Assembly: GCA_016207665.1 (NCBI GenBank)
Contig: JACQPG010000126.1
Location: 1-55,418, forward strand
Direction: 5' to 3'
Source: Elusimicrobiota bacterium
Lineage (GTDB): Bacteria; Elusimicrobiota; Elusimicrobia; UBA1565; UBA9628
Length of the DNA: 55,418 nt
Shown: piece by piece, positions 1-7,146 of the stretch
How the letters are laid out: every line of letters starts with the position of its first letter
Numbering within the stretch: position 1 is the first letter of the stretch
Made by a program: the position numbers and the translations under genes
The notes under the pieces: model-generated
What the model saw: the letters and a program-made list of their open reading frames with translations, nothing else
What the model was told of the DNA's origin: nothing
Databases searched by the model: none

Positions 1-65
1 AGATGGGACGAATTTTGGAGCGAATGGAGGCCGGTGCGCCGACTTTTTTCCCGGCTTACGCGTGA
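1..65 (+). CDS. C-terminal end of truncated IS1182-like transposase (partial)
   Basis: The frame with an ATG codon at 3-5 reads MGRILERMEAGAPTFFPAYA and stops at TGA 63-65. It matches the last residues of the transposase ending at 26211 (MGGILKRMKAGAPTFAPVYA). It stops at the same point, before the second half of the DDE nuclease domain found in full-length IS1182 transposases. The gene starts outside the window. By comparison with the second copy, the product probably lacks most of the catalytic domain. Confidence 0.7.
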   Translation, partial: MGRILERMEAGAPTFFPAYA

Positions 66-119
66 ACGGGGCCGCGCCGACTGATTTTCACGGCATCAAA
101 CGATTCGCGCAACAGGCTC
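1..119 (+). mobile_element. Right end of an IS1182-like truncated element (left part outside window)
   Basis: Bases 1-120 align without gaps to 26147-26266, the right end of the IS1182-like element at 25444-26265, with about 15 mismatches in 120. The shared part covers the last 20 codons of the transposase frame, its stop codon and the terminal repeat CGCAACAGGCTC at 108-119 (TGCAACAGGCTC in the other copy). The copies have clearly diverged, so they are not a recent duplication. Only the end is visible, so whether this copy is complete to the left is unknown. Confidence 0.8.
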
Positions 120-187
120 AAATGAGGCTGAAATATTGTTGATTTACGCCGCAGTCGCTGAGTCGGAAAATTTAACCTGATTTTTAC

Positions 188-215
188 TTGCATTCGTGGG
201 TAGTCGAGTTATATT
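188..215 (+). promoter_or_regulatory. Promoter of fibre-like gene, leaderless spacing
   Basis: TTGCAT (188-193) and TATATT (210-215) are separated by 16 nt. The -10 ends 7 nt before ATG 223, so transcription should begin at or next to the start codon. No Shine-Dalgarno sequence is visible. The same arrangement precedes the related gene at 49848. Confidence 0.5.
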
Positions 216-222
216 TAAAAAT

Positions 223-525
223 ATGAAGAATCTTCTGATCAAAATAGAGATCTCTGTCACATCCGCGGCTTTTCAATGGGGATTGGCCGGGTTGCTACTG
301 TCATTTTCCGCAGTCGAGTTAGGGTCGGAAAATGTCACTTTGACCACTTATTATCCGGCGCCTTCGGGTGTCTATACCAAGATGATTACTACCGGCCAGA
401 CCATTCTAGCGCGAGACGGCGGCAATGTCGGCATAGGGACAGGACCGACTGCTCCAGCGGTCACATTGGATGTGAATGGCACCATCAGAGGTACCCTTGT
501 CCAAAATCCAACCTACGCGCCATAG
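223..525 (+). CDS. Short secreted fibre-like protein, YYPAPSGVY/VGIGT family
   Basis: Likely a secreted or surface protein of 100 residues. A signal-peptide-like segment (MKNLL...GLLLSFSAVELG, residues 1-34) precedes SENVTLTTYYPAPSGVY, then TTGQTILARDGGNVGIGT and a TLDVNG motif. VGIGT...LDVNG motifs are typical of stalks of tail-fibre-like and intramolecular-chaperone-associated surface proteins. The relative at 49848-50555 shares the same opening but continues for about 130 more residues with a C-terminal head domain. This copy stops just after LDVNGTIRG, so it may be a truncated member. I prefer ATG 223 over GTG 196 because of the promoter spacing and signal peptide. Its 3' end overlaps the next gene by 50 nt in another frame. 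Confidence 0.6.
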   Translation: MKNLLIKIEISVTSAAFQWGLAGLLLSFSAVELGSENVTLTTYYPAPSGVYTKMITTGQTILARDGGNVGIGTGPTAPAVTLDVNGTIRGTLVQNPTYAP

Positions 526-1732
526 AGCCAGGCGTGGCTATGGGGCATTATTAGCCTCCCTATGGTTATGTACCTTATGTGAATCGCCTCTGAAGGCGCA
601 AGGCCTTCCCGCGACATTCAATTACACTGGAGCAGCGCAAACGTGGGTGGTTCCTCCGGGCGTCACCTCCGTCCGAGTCGACGTAAGAGGCGCCCAGGGA
701 GGGCAAGGGTTTTATGGCGGATTAGGAGGGCAAGGAGGGCGCGTACAAGCGACCATTCCCGTGACGCCCAATGAAACGCTTTATATTTTGGTGGGAGGAA
801 GAGGCCATTTCGGCGACGTGGGTTATACAGGCGGATATAACGGGGGAGGCCTCGGCTGCGCGTATGGGGGAGGAGCTGGAGGAGGAGGAGCCTCGGACAT
901 TCGTCGAGGGGGAAGCACGTTAACCCATCGTGTCGTGGTCGCGGCAGGCGGTGGAGGAGGCGGCATAGGAGGAGCTGGGGTGGGTTGTCGAGGCGACGGC
1001 GGCACTGGCGGAGGGTTAATAGGCGGCAATGGAGGAGACGGCGGAATCGTAGGCACCCCCCCGCTTCCTCGAGCATCCCCGCCATACTGCTCTTACGCCG
1101 GCTTAGGCGCAACCCAAGTATCCGGGGGTATGGGCGGGGCCTGCGATGTCCCGGGAGCCAACGGCAGTCTCGGATTAGGAGGTGATGCCGGCAGCTGCTA
1201 TAACGGAGGCGGTGGAGGGGGTGGGGGATTTTATGGCGGCGGCGCCGGGGCAAGCAGCGTGGATGAGTACAGCAATACCTGCGGCGGCGGCGGCGGCGGC
1301 GGGTCCAGCCTCATCCCCGCCGGAGGAAACAGCACCGCGGGTTTTCAAGACGGCCACGGCTTGGTCATCATTGCCCAAGCTGATAATTGTAGCGGCCCAG
1401 TGACCATCAATTGGACCGACCCCAACCTCGTCCCCAATAGCACCCTTATCCGCGCAAGGCATGTTGAGGAACTCCGTACCTGGATCAATAGTCGGCGGGT
1501 CGACGCCATGCTGGCGCCAATCGTTAATTGGACTGATCCGATCCTTACGCCTAATGCGACCAAGATCAAGGCCTCTCATCTCATTGAGATGCGAACGGCT
1601 ATCAGCGAAGTTTATGCGGCCTGCGGAATCGCTGCGCCCGCTTGGACAGACTCGACCCTGGCTCCAAATACCACTCTTATCCGCGCAAGGCATATCGAAG
1701 ATCTTCGCAGCGCGACCGCCAACGCCCCTTAG
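476..1732 (+). CDS. Secreted glycine-rich protein with three C-terminal WTDP...IRAxHxEELR repeats
   Basis: A 418-residue protein. An arginine-rich n-region and hydrophobic core (about residues 16-42, GALLASLWLCTLCESPLKAQ) look like a signal peptide. Residues 45-85 (FNYTGAAQTWVVPPGVTSVRVDVRGAQGG) resemble the opening of glycine-rich surface-domain proteins. Up to about residue 300 the chain is dominated by GGxGG runs with paired cysteines. Residues 309-418 hold three copies of a 32-39 residue repeat, NWTDPxLxPNxTxIRAxHxEELR. Such HxxELR repeats occur in secreted proteins of several phyla; their function is not known to me. The ATG at 476 lies inside the preceding gene; TTG 497 is an alternative. 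Probably exported, perhaps as an extracellular matrix or adhesion protein (inference). Confidence 0.75.
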   Translation: MAPSEVPLSKIQPTRHRARRGYGALLASLWLCTLCESPLKAQGLPATFNYTGAAQTWVVPPGVTSVRVDVRGAQGGQGFYGGLGGQGGRVQATIPVTPNETLYILVGGRGHFGDVGYTGGYNGGGLGCAYGGGAGGGGASDIRRGGSTLTHRVVVAAGGGGGGIGGAGVGCRGDGGTGGGLIGGNGGDGGIVGTPPLPRASPPYCSYAGLGATQVSGGMGGACDVPGANGSLGLGGDAGSCYNGGGGGGGGFYGGGAGASSVDEYSNTCGGGGGGGSSLIPAGGNSTAGFQDGHGLVIIAQADNCSGPVTINWTDPNLVPNSTLIRARHVEELRTWINSRRVDAMLAPIVNWTDPILTPNATKIKASHLIEMRTAISEVYAACGIAAPAWTDSTLAPNTTLIRARHIEDLRSATANAP

Positions 1733-1821
1733 AATATTTGCCATTCGTCCTGCGCGCCTGAACCCGGCAGGCTGTTGCGTCCGGACTGGGTTCCAGGCCG
1801 ACCTCCCCATTGACAAATTGC

Positions 1822-1827
1822 TATAAT
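1822..1827 (+). promoter_or_regulatory. Candidate -10 box of the LPS gene run
   Basis: A perfect TATAAT lies 23 nt before ATG 1851. Transcription should start near 1834 and give a short leader. A TTGACA at 1810-1815 is only 6 nt upstream, too close to be its partner -35, so the -35 is undefined. It sits in the 118-nt gap 1733-1850, the first break before the sixteen-gene run ending at 16457. Confidence 0.5.
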
Positions 1828-1850
1828 TATTGGATTCTTCGTCGTTTTTG

Positions 1851-3389
1851 ATGCCCAATAAAGTCCTCCTGATTCGCCTGTCCTCGCTAGGCGACGTCGT
1901 ATTGACCGCGCCCGTATTGCGCGCCATCAAGGCTCATTGGCCGGATTGCCGCGTCTCGCTGCTGGTCAAGCCCGACTTTGCCGAGGCCTTGCAAGGACAT
2001 CCTTGCCTCGATGAGATCATCCCGTTCGAGGGCCTTTCGCCCGCCCTGGCTCGCATCCGCGAGGGCGGCTTCACCCACGTTCTGGACCTTCACGGCAATC
2101 TCCGCTCCTTTCTTCTGCGCCGCCTTTGCGGCATCCCCGTTCAAGCCGTTTATCGCAAGCACGCCCTAGCTCGCAGGCTGTTCGTGGCCTTTGGATTTCG
2201 TTCCCCTTCTCTCGAGATGCATACCGTGGAAAGATACCTGGATGCTCCGCGCTCCTGGGGCATTCCCCCGGCGGCTCCGCGGCTGTCGTTGGAGGATGTT
2301 CGCGGAGGCTCCAAGCTCCTTTCCGCGGGCACCGGCCATGTGCTATTGATCCAGACCGCGTTTTTGGGAGACACGCTTCTGACCCTGCCCCTGGCCCGAG
2401 GGCTCAAGGCTCAGGGGGCCAGGCGGCTCTCCGTGCTGACGCTGGAAAGCCATGCCGAGCTATTCCGCGGCAGCGAATGGGTCGATGAGGTGATCATCGA
2501 CCGCAAGAGGGGCGAGCATGGCGGCTTGCGCGGATTGCTGAGATTGTCCCGACGGCTTCGGAGCGAGGCCTTCGATTTGGCCGTGATCCCTCACCGTTCG
2601 TTTCGCAGCGCCTTGCTCGCTTATCTTGCGGCCATCCCGCGCCGGGTCGGATTCGCCTCCAGCGCGGGACGTTGGTTCTTGACCGACGCGCTCCCTTTTT
2701 CCTGGCTGATGCATGATCTGGAGCGCAATCTGAGCCTGCTTGGGCCCCTCGACGGTCGGCGCCTGGCCGAGTTGGGAGACCCGGTCTATCTTCCCGCCGA
2801 GCCGGCGCGCGCCGAGGAGCTGCGGCTGAAGCTTCGCGCCGAGGCGGGAGCCGATCATCGCGGCTGGGTCGGGGTGCATCCGGGAGCCGCTTGGACCACC
2901 AAGCGCTGGCTTCCCGAACGCTATAGGGAGTTATGCCGCGGCTTGGCCGCGGCGGGTTATGGCGTGGTGCTGATCGGCTCGTCCAAGGACTCCGAGGTTT
3001 GCGCCGCCATCGCGGCCGGCTCCGGGGCGCTGGACTGGTCGGGCCGGACGGATCTGAGCCAACTGAGGGCTCTGATGGGATGCCTGTCCTTGTTCGTCAC
3101 CAACGACTCCGGGCCCATGCATGTGGCCACGGCCAGCGGTGTCCCCACCCTGGCCTTGTTCGGACCGACCAGCCGGGAACTGGGCTTCTTCCCTTACGGC
3201 CGAGAGCATCGGGTTTTGGAGCAAGGCCTGGATTGCCGGCCATGCGGACTGCATGGGGGCGCCCGATGTCCCGAGGGGCATTTCCTTTGCATGCGCCTGA
3301 TCACCACCGACCAGGCTCTCTCGGCGGCCCTCGAGATGCTTGCGCGCGCGCAACCGGCCTCCCCGGCCGCGGCCGGTTCCTTTTCATGA
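1851..3389 (+). CDS. waaF: Heptosyltransferase II-like GT9 protein with an extra N-terminal GT9 half-domain
   Basis: Predicted ADP-heptose:LPS transferase of 512 residues, about 160 longer than usual. Residues 1-155 form a GT9 acceptor-side half (VLLIRLSSLGDVVLTAPVLR) ending near the normal interdomain hinge (VERYL). A complete second GT9 unit starts near 163 (HVLLIQTAFLGDTLLTLPLAR) and includes GVHPGAAWTTKRWLP (341-355), TNDSGPMHVA (417-426) and LFGPTSRELGFFPYG. The Cys-rich end (CRPCGLHGGARCPEGHFLCM) is typical of WaaF. The first half lacks its own donor-binding domain. ATG 1851 is chosen because VLLIRLSSLGD then starts at residue 5, as in the family. The stop overlaps the next start (ATGA). 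Confidence 0.85.
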   Translation: MPNKVLLIRLSSLGDVVLTAPVLRAIKAHWPDCRVSLLVKPDFAEALQGHPCLDEIIPFEGLSPALARIREGGFTHVLDLHGNLRSFLLRRLCGIPVQAVYRKHALARRLFVAFGFRSPSLEMHTVERYLDAPRSWGIPPAAPRLSLEDVRGGSKLLSAGTGHVLLIQTAFLGDTLLTLPLARGLKAQGARRLSVLTLESHAELFRGSEWVDEVIIDRKRGEHGGLRGLLRLSRRLRSEAFDLAVIPHRSFRSALLAYLAAIPRRVGFASSAGRWFLTDALPFSWLMHDLERNLSLLGPLDGRRLAELGDPVYLPAEPARAEELRLKLRAEAGADHRGWVGVHPGAAWTTKRWLPERYRELCRGLAAAGYGVVLIGSSKDSEVCAAIAAGSGALDWSGRTDLSQLRALMGCLSLFVTNDSGPMHVATASGVPTLALFGPTSRELGFFPYGREHRVLEQGLDCRPCGLHGGARCPEGHFLCMRLITTDQALSAALEMLARAQPASPAAAGSFS

Positions 3390-4438
3390 GGATCATCCAT
3401 CTGCATGACGAGCCATGGGACTCGGGAATCGCCCAATATGCCCTGACCCTGGCCGGGGAGCTTGGCCGGCGCGGCCATGAGATCCAGTTCTGGGCCGCTT
3501 GCGGATCGCACGCGAGCCGGCAGGCCAAGCGCGCGGGCCTCGAGACACGGGAAATGGCGGGCCTGGGCTCGATCTTGTCCCTGAGGCGAGAGCTTCTTCG
3601 GCGCCGTGCCGATCTGCTCAACCCTCACACCGGATCCACCCAGGTCCTGGCCTTGGCCGCTTCGGCCGGTTTGGATGTGCCCATCGTCAGGACGCGCGCG
3701 GACGCGAGGCCGCCTCGGGGAGGATGGCCGGCAAGCCTCTTAGCCTCCCGCACCCGGGGTTTCATCGCGCCCAATACGAGGCTCGAGCAAGCTCTTCGCC
3801 GGCTCTTTCCGGGCCGGTCGGTCGCCCTGATTCCCCAGGGTATCGACGCGCCGAAAGATCCGCCGCCGTTGCCGGTGGAACCCAGGATCGGCATACTCGG
3901 CCGTCTCGACCCGGTCAAGGGGCATGAGCTCTTGCTTGAGGCCGCCGTGGCCTTGAGAGATTCCCAACCTCGAGCCCGATTCTCAGCCGCGGGGCCTCCG
4001 GGCGCCAGGCGGGATTCCCTCGAGCGCTTCCGCGACGAGGTGAGGTCTTTACGGCTTGAGGATCGATTCGAGTTCCTGGGTTTCGTCCCGGATCGCTGGT
4101 CTTTCATCGAGCGATGCCGCATCGGCGTGGTCGCCTCGACGGGCTCGGAGGCCGTGTCGCGCGCGGGACTGGAGTGGATGGCCATGGGTCGTCCCCTGGT
4201 CGCGGCCAAGGTGGGCTGCCTGCCCGACTTGGTCGAGCACGAGGAAACGGGCTTGCTCTTCGACCCGGGAGACACCCGGGGATTGGAGGAGGCCCTCTCC
4301 CGATTGATCCAGGACACCTCGTTGGCCGATCGTTTGGGCGCGGCGGGGCGCAGGCGGTTCGAATCACGTTATTCCTTGGAGCGCTTCGTCCAGAGCACCG
4401 AGGCATTCTATGAGCGGCTTCGAAATAATCCACATTAA
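3386..4438 (+). CDS. GT4-family glycosyltransferase (LPS core)
   Basis: A 350-residue GT-B fold transferase that probably adds a sugar to the LPS core. It starts with IIHLHDEPWDSGIAQYALTLAGEL, a glycine-containing N-terminal loop. The donor domain contains IGILGRLDPVKGHELLLEAA, then FLGFVPDRWSFIERC, and the family motif region SRAGLEWMAMGRPLVAAKVGCLPDLVEHEETGLLF, whose E (SRAGLE) fits the nucleotide-sugar-binding EX7E-like site. ATG 3386 overlaps the upstream stop (ATGA), giving translational coupling. It overlaps the next GT4 gene by 29 nt. Sugar specificity cannot be read from the sequence. Confidence 0.85.
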   Translation: MRIIHLHDEPWDSGIAQYALTLAGELGRRGHEIQFWAACGSHASRQAKRAGLETREMAGLGSILSLRRELLRRRADLLNPHTGSTQVLALAASAGLDVPIVRTRADARPPRGGWPASLLASRTRGFIAPNTRLEQALRRLFPGRSVALIPQGIDAPKDPPPLPVEPRIGILGRLDPVKGHELLLEAAVALRDSQPRARFSAAGPPGARRDSLERFRDEVRSLRLEDRFEFLGFVPDRWSFIERCRIGVVASTGSEAVSRAGLEWMAMGRPLVAAKVGCLPDLVEHEETGLLFDPGDTRGLEEALSRLIQDTSLADRLGAAGRRRFESRYSLERFVQSTEAFYERLRNNPH

Positions 4439-5552
4439 CGGGGAATCAGGCCTGCGCGGCGGCGAAAGGCAGCTCCTTTACCTGGCTTGCGCGCTCAGGC
4501 GCAAGGGGCATCGCAATGTGTTGGCCGCGCGCGCCGGTTCGGATATTTCCCGGCAGGCCCGAAGCCTGGGTTTCGAGACCTGGGAACTTCCGTTTCGCGG
4601 GGAGTGGGACCTTTCGACCGCGCTCACGCTGCGCTGGAGAGCGCGGGGGCGGGGCCGGACCATCCTGCATGCGCACACGGGCCACGGCGCCTCCATGGCC
4701 GCGATCGCTGGCGCCTTCGGGGCCTGCCCGACGGTGTTGCATCGAAGAGTGGACTTCCCTCTCTCCGGATCGATGAGCGCGCGCTGGAAATACGGCAGCG
4801 CCGGGGCCGTGGTCGCGGTGTCCGGAGCGATCAAGGAGCTTCTCGTTGCCCAGGGACTGGCCCAGGAGAAGGTATGGGTGGTTCCAGACGGCATCCCCGT
4901 CGATGCGGAGGAATGCTCATGGGTGGGAACGGAACGGGGTCGTTTCTCCCCTCCTTCCCCCGCGGAGAGAACGGCTTTCCGAGACGCGATCTCGGCCGAG
5001 TTCAATATCCCCAAGAGGGCCGCCTGGGTGGGCAATCTCGCCGCCTTGGTGCCGCACAAGGATCATGACACCCTGATCGCGGCCGCGGTGATCGTGCTGC
5101 TCAAGAGGCCGGATACGGCGTTCCTGATCGCCGGCGAGGGCCCTGAGCACGGGAGGCTGCTCGAGCAGATCCGCCGCCTGGGCCTGCTGGGGCGGGTCTT
5201 TCTCCTGGGTCGATTGCCGGAGCCGATCCCGTTGCTCAAGTCGCTGGACCTCTTCGCCCTCTCCTCCTGGGGAGAAGGGATGGGCAGCGTGCTTTTGGAA
5301 GCGGCGGCTTGCGGGGTACCCATCGCCGCGACCACCGCGGGAGGCATACCCGAGGTCATCGAGCATGAAAGGAGCGGGCTCCTGGCGTCGCCCCGCCAAC
5401 CCGAGGCTTTGGCGGCCAATATCGTGCGCCTGGCCGAGGATCCGGGCCTGGCTCGGCGCCTGGCGGCCGCGGCTCGGGCCGATTTGGGCCGCTTCAGCCT
5501 CTCGCGCATGGCCGAGGCGGTGGAGAATATCTATGGCGAACTCGTCGCGTAG
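4410..5552 (+). CDS. GT4-family glycosyltransferase (LPS core)
   Basis: A 380-residue GT-B glycosyltransferase. The N-terminal half shows the acceptor-side motif NGESGLRGGERQLLYLACAL and a histidine-rich HAHTGHGASMAAI segment. The donor half has VGNLAALVPHKDHDTLIAAA, LIAGEGPEHGRLLEQIRRLGL, FLLGRLPEPIPLLKSLDLF and SSWGEGMGSVLLEAAACGVPIAATTAGG, which includes the EX7E-type site. Residues near 170-195 carry a low-complexity insertion (SWVGTERGRFSPPSPAERT) between the two domains. It overlaps both neighbours, so it is probably translated as part of the same operon. Donor and acceptor are not assignable. Confidence 0.85.
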   Translation: MSGFEIIHINGESGLRGGERQLLYLACALRRKGHRNVLAARAGSDISRQARSLGFETWELPFRGEWDLSTALTLRWRARGRGRTILHAHTGHGASMAAIAGAFGACPTVLHRRVDFPLSGSMSARWKYGSAGAVVAVSGAIKELLVAQGLAQEKVWVVPDGIPVDAEECSWVGTERGRFSPPSPAERTAFRDAISAEFNIPKRAAWVGNLAALVPHKDHDTLIAAAVIVLLKRPDTAFLIAGEGPEHGRLLEQIRRLGLLGRVFLLGRLPEPIPLLKSLDLFALSSWGEGMGSVLLEAAACGVPIAATTAGGIPEVIEHERSGLLASPRQPEALAANIVRLAEDPGLARRLAAAARADLGRFSLSRMAEAVENIYGELVA

Positions 5553-6312
5553 TCCGGCTGGAGCGATCCCGGGTGGATTGAGCGTCTCCCTCATCGCCAG
5601 GGACGAGGAGCGGGACTTGGGCGAGGCCTTGGACAGCGTCGGGGGCATCGCCGATGAGATCATCGTGCTGGTGGATGAGCGCAGCCGCGACCGAACCGAG
5701 GAAATCGCTCGCGGCCGCGGGGCGCGGGTCAGCCTGCGTCGCTTCGACACCTTCGCGGGTCAGAAACAGGCCGCCCTCGATCTGTGCGGAAGCCGTTGGG
5801 TGCTTTCGCTCGACGCCGACGAGCGGCTTTCGCCGGCCTTGCGCGGCGAGATACTCCGGGGGCTCAACGGCGAAACCCGGTTCGCCGGCTTTGATATCCC
5901 CTTTCATATCCATTTCATGGGCCGGCGTTTGAGATTCGGAGGATTGGGCTCGGAATCCCATCTGCGTCTGTTCCGGCGCGACAGCGCCCGGTTCACCGGC
6001 GGCAGGCTCCACGAGGGATTGGAGGTCAGCGGTCCGGTCGCGCGATTGACCCATCCGATCATCCATCAATCCTATCGCGATCTCGCGGATTATCTCCGAA
6101 AGCTCGACCTCTATACCTCCCTGGGAGCGCAGAAACTCAAGGCGAGCGGGCGCCGTTTTCGGCCATGGCATCACCTGGTGCTTCCATGGGAATTCTTTTC
6201 CAGGGCCGTGCTGCGGCTGGGCTTGCTGGACGGACATGCCGGCTTGATCTGGGCGGCCCTCTCGGCGTACCATGCCTGGCTCAAATATGCAAAACTAAAA
6301 GAACTCGAATGA
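5533..6312 (+). CDS. GT2-family glycosyltransferase, WaaE/KdtX-like
   Basis: A 259-residue GT-A transferase. SVSLIARDEERDLGEALDSV near the N-terminus matches the WaaE/KdtX group, which adds a hexose to the inner-core heptose in several bacteria. LSLDADERLSPAL supplies the DXD-like metal site. A later SESHLRLFRRDSARFTGG and a hydrophobic end (LVLPWEFFSRAVLRLGLLDGHAGLI) agree with membrane association. ATG 5533 overlaps the previous gene by 20 nt. The stop overlaps the next start (ATGATG). Function on the LPS inner core is inferred from family and context. Confidence 0.85.
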   Translation: MANSSRSPAGAIPGGLSVSLIARDEERDLGEALDSVGGIADEIIVLVDERSRDRTEEIARGRGARVSLRRFDTFAGQKQAALDLCGSRWVLSLDADERLSPALRGEILRGLNGETRFAGFDIPFHIHFMGRRLRFGGLGSESHLRLFRRDSARFTGGRLHEGLEVSGPVARLTHPIIHQSYRDLADYLRKLDLYTSLGAQKLKASGRRFRPWHHLVLPWEFFSRAVLRLGLLDGHAGLIWAALSAYHAWLKYAKLKELE

Positions 6313-7118
6313 TGGAAACGCTCGCTGCCGCGGGAGCCGCGGCCGCTGTCCTCAGCGCCCGCTGGAACTGGTGGAGGCCCAGGGTGAAGGGCCTGCCCGT
6401 GCTCATGTATCACAAGGTGGGCGATTATCCCGCGGGCTCCAAGCTCAAGAGCCTGTGGGTCAGCGCGGAAGCCTTCCGGAAACAGCTCGAGTATCTCAAG
6501 CGCCGAGGCTATACTCCCTTGCTGTTCTCCGAATGGCGCGCCGCCGAGCTCGGGCAGAAGCCCCTGCCCGAGCGGCCGGTGATGATCACGTTCGACGACG
6601 GCTACGCTAATAATCACGCCGTCGCCTTCCCCCTATTGAAGGAATTCGGGATGAAGGCCAATATCTTTCTCGTCCACGAGACCCTCGACACCCATAACTC
6701 GTGGCACGATCCCGAAAGCGAGCCTTGGATTCCCATGCTCAGCACCTCCATGCTCGGCGAGATGCAGGACTCGGGCCTCGTCGAATTCGGCTCGCATACC
6801 ATGAGGCATCGCAATCTCACCGCCCTCTCCCTCGAGGAAGTGAGCTGGGAGCTCAAGGAAAGCAAGAAGCGGCTTGAGCAAAAGCTGGGCCGGGAGATGC
6901 TCGGCTTCGCCTATCCCTATGGGGCGGGAGCCTATCATCCGGAGATCCGCCGCCTGGCTCGCAAGGCCGGGTATCGCTACGACTTCGGCATCAAACAAGG
7001 GATAGCCCCTCTGCCCTGGGATCCCGAATCCGGTCCTATCAAGCGCCTATTCGTGCGCGGTGACGATTACATGCTCGATTTTCATTTGAACATGACTCGC
7101 GGGAGGGCGCGATTCTGA
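6309..7118 (+). CDS. Polysaccharide deacetylase, NodB-homology domain
   Basis: A 269-residue protein of the carbohydrate esterase 4 family. Hallmarks are VLMYHKVGDYP, the metal-binding motif ITFDDGYANN (near residues 97-106), HTMRH (metal-ligand histidines) and AYPYGAG. The first 20 residues are alanine-rich and weakly hydrophobic, a possible membrane anchor rather than a clear signal peptide. It lies among LPS glycosyltransferases, so it may remove N-acetyl groups from a core sugar or a surface glycan (inference). ATG 6309 overlaps the upstream stop; ATG 6312 directly after is equally possible. A WHDPESEP insertion after the metal site is unusual in length. Confidence 0.85.
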   Translation: MMETLAAAGAAAAVLSARWNWWRPRVKGLPVLMYHKVGDYPAGSKLKSLWVSAEAFRKQLEYLKRRGYTPLLFSEWRAAELGQKPLPERPVMITFDDGYANNHAVAFPLLKEFGMKANIFLVHETLDTHNSWHDPESEPWIPMLSTSMLGEMQDSGLVEFGSHTMRHRNLTALSLEEVSWELKESKKRLEQKLGREMLGFAYPYGAGAYHPEIRRLARKAGYRYDFGIKQGIAPLPWDPESGPIKRLFVRGDDYMLDFHLNMTRGRARF

Positions 7119-7146
7119 CCGCGATCGACCTATGGGTGACTCCTTA

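Noticed and set aside
828-1320. Tandem GGN-rich DNA that looks like a microsatellite or CRISPR-like repeat
   Set aside because: The repeats are glycine codons of the glycine-rich protein; there are no equal spacers or palindromic units.
1810-1827. TTGACA plus TATAAT before the first LPS gene as a standard promoter
   Set aside because: The two boxes are only 6 nt apart, far from the 16-18 nt needed. Only the TATAAT is kept as a candidate -10.
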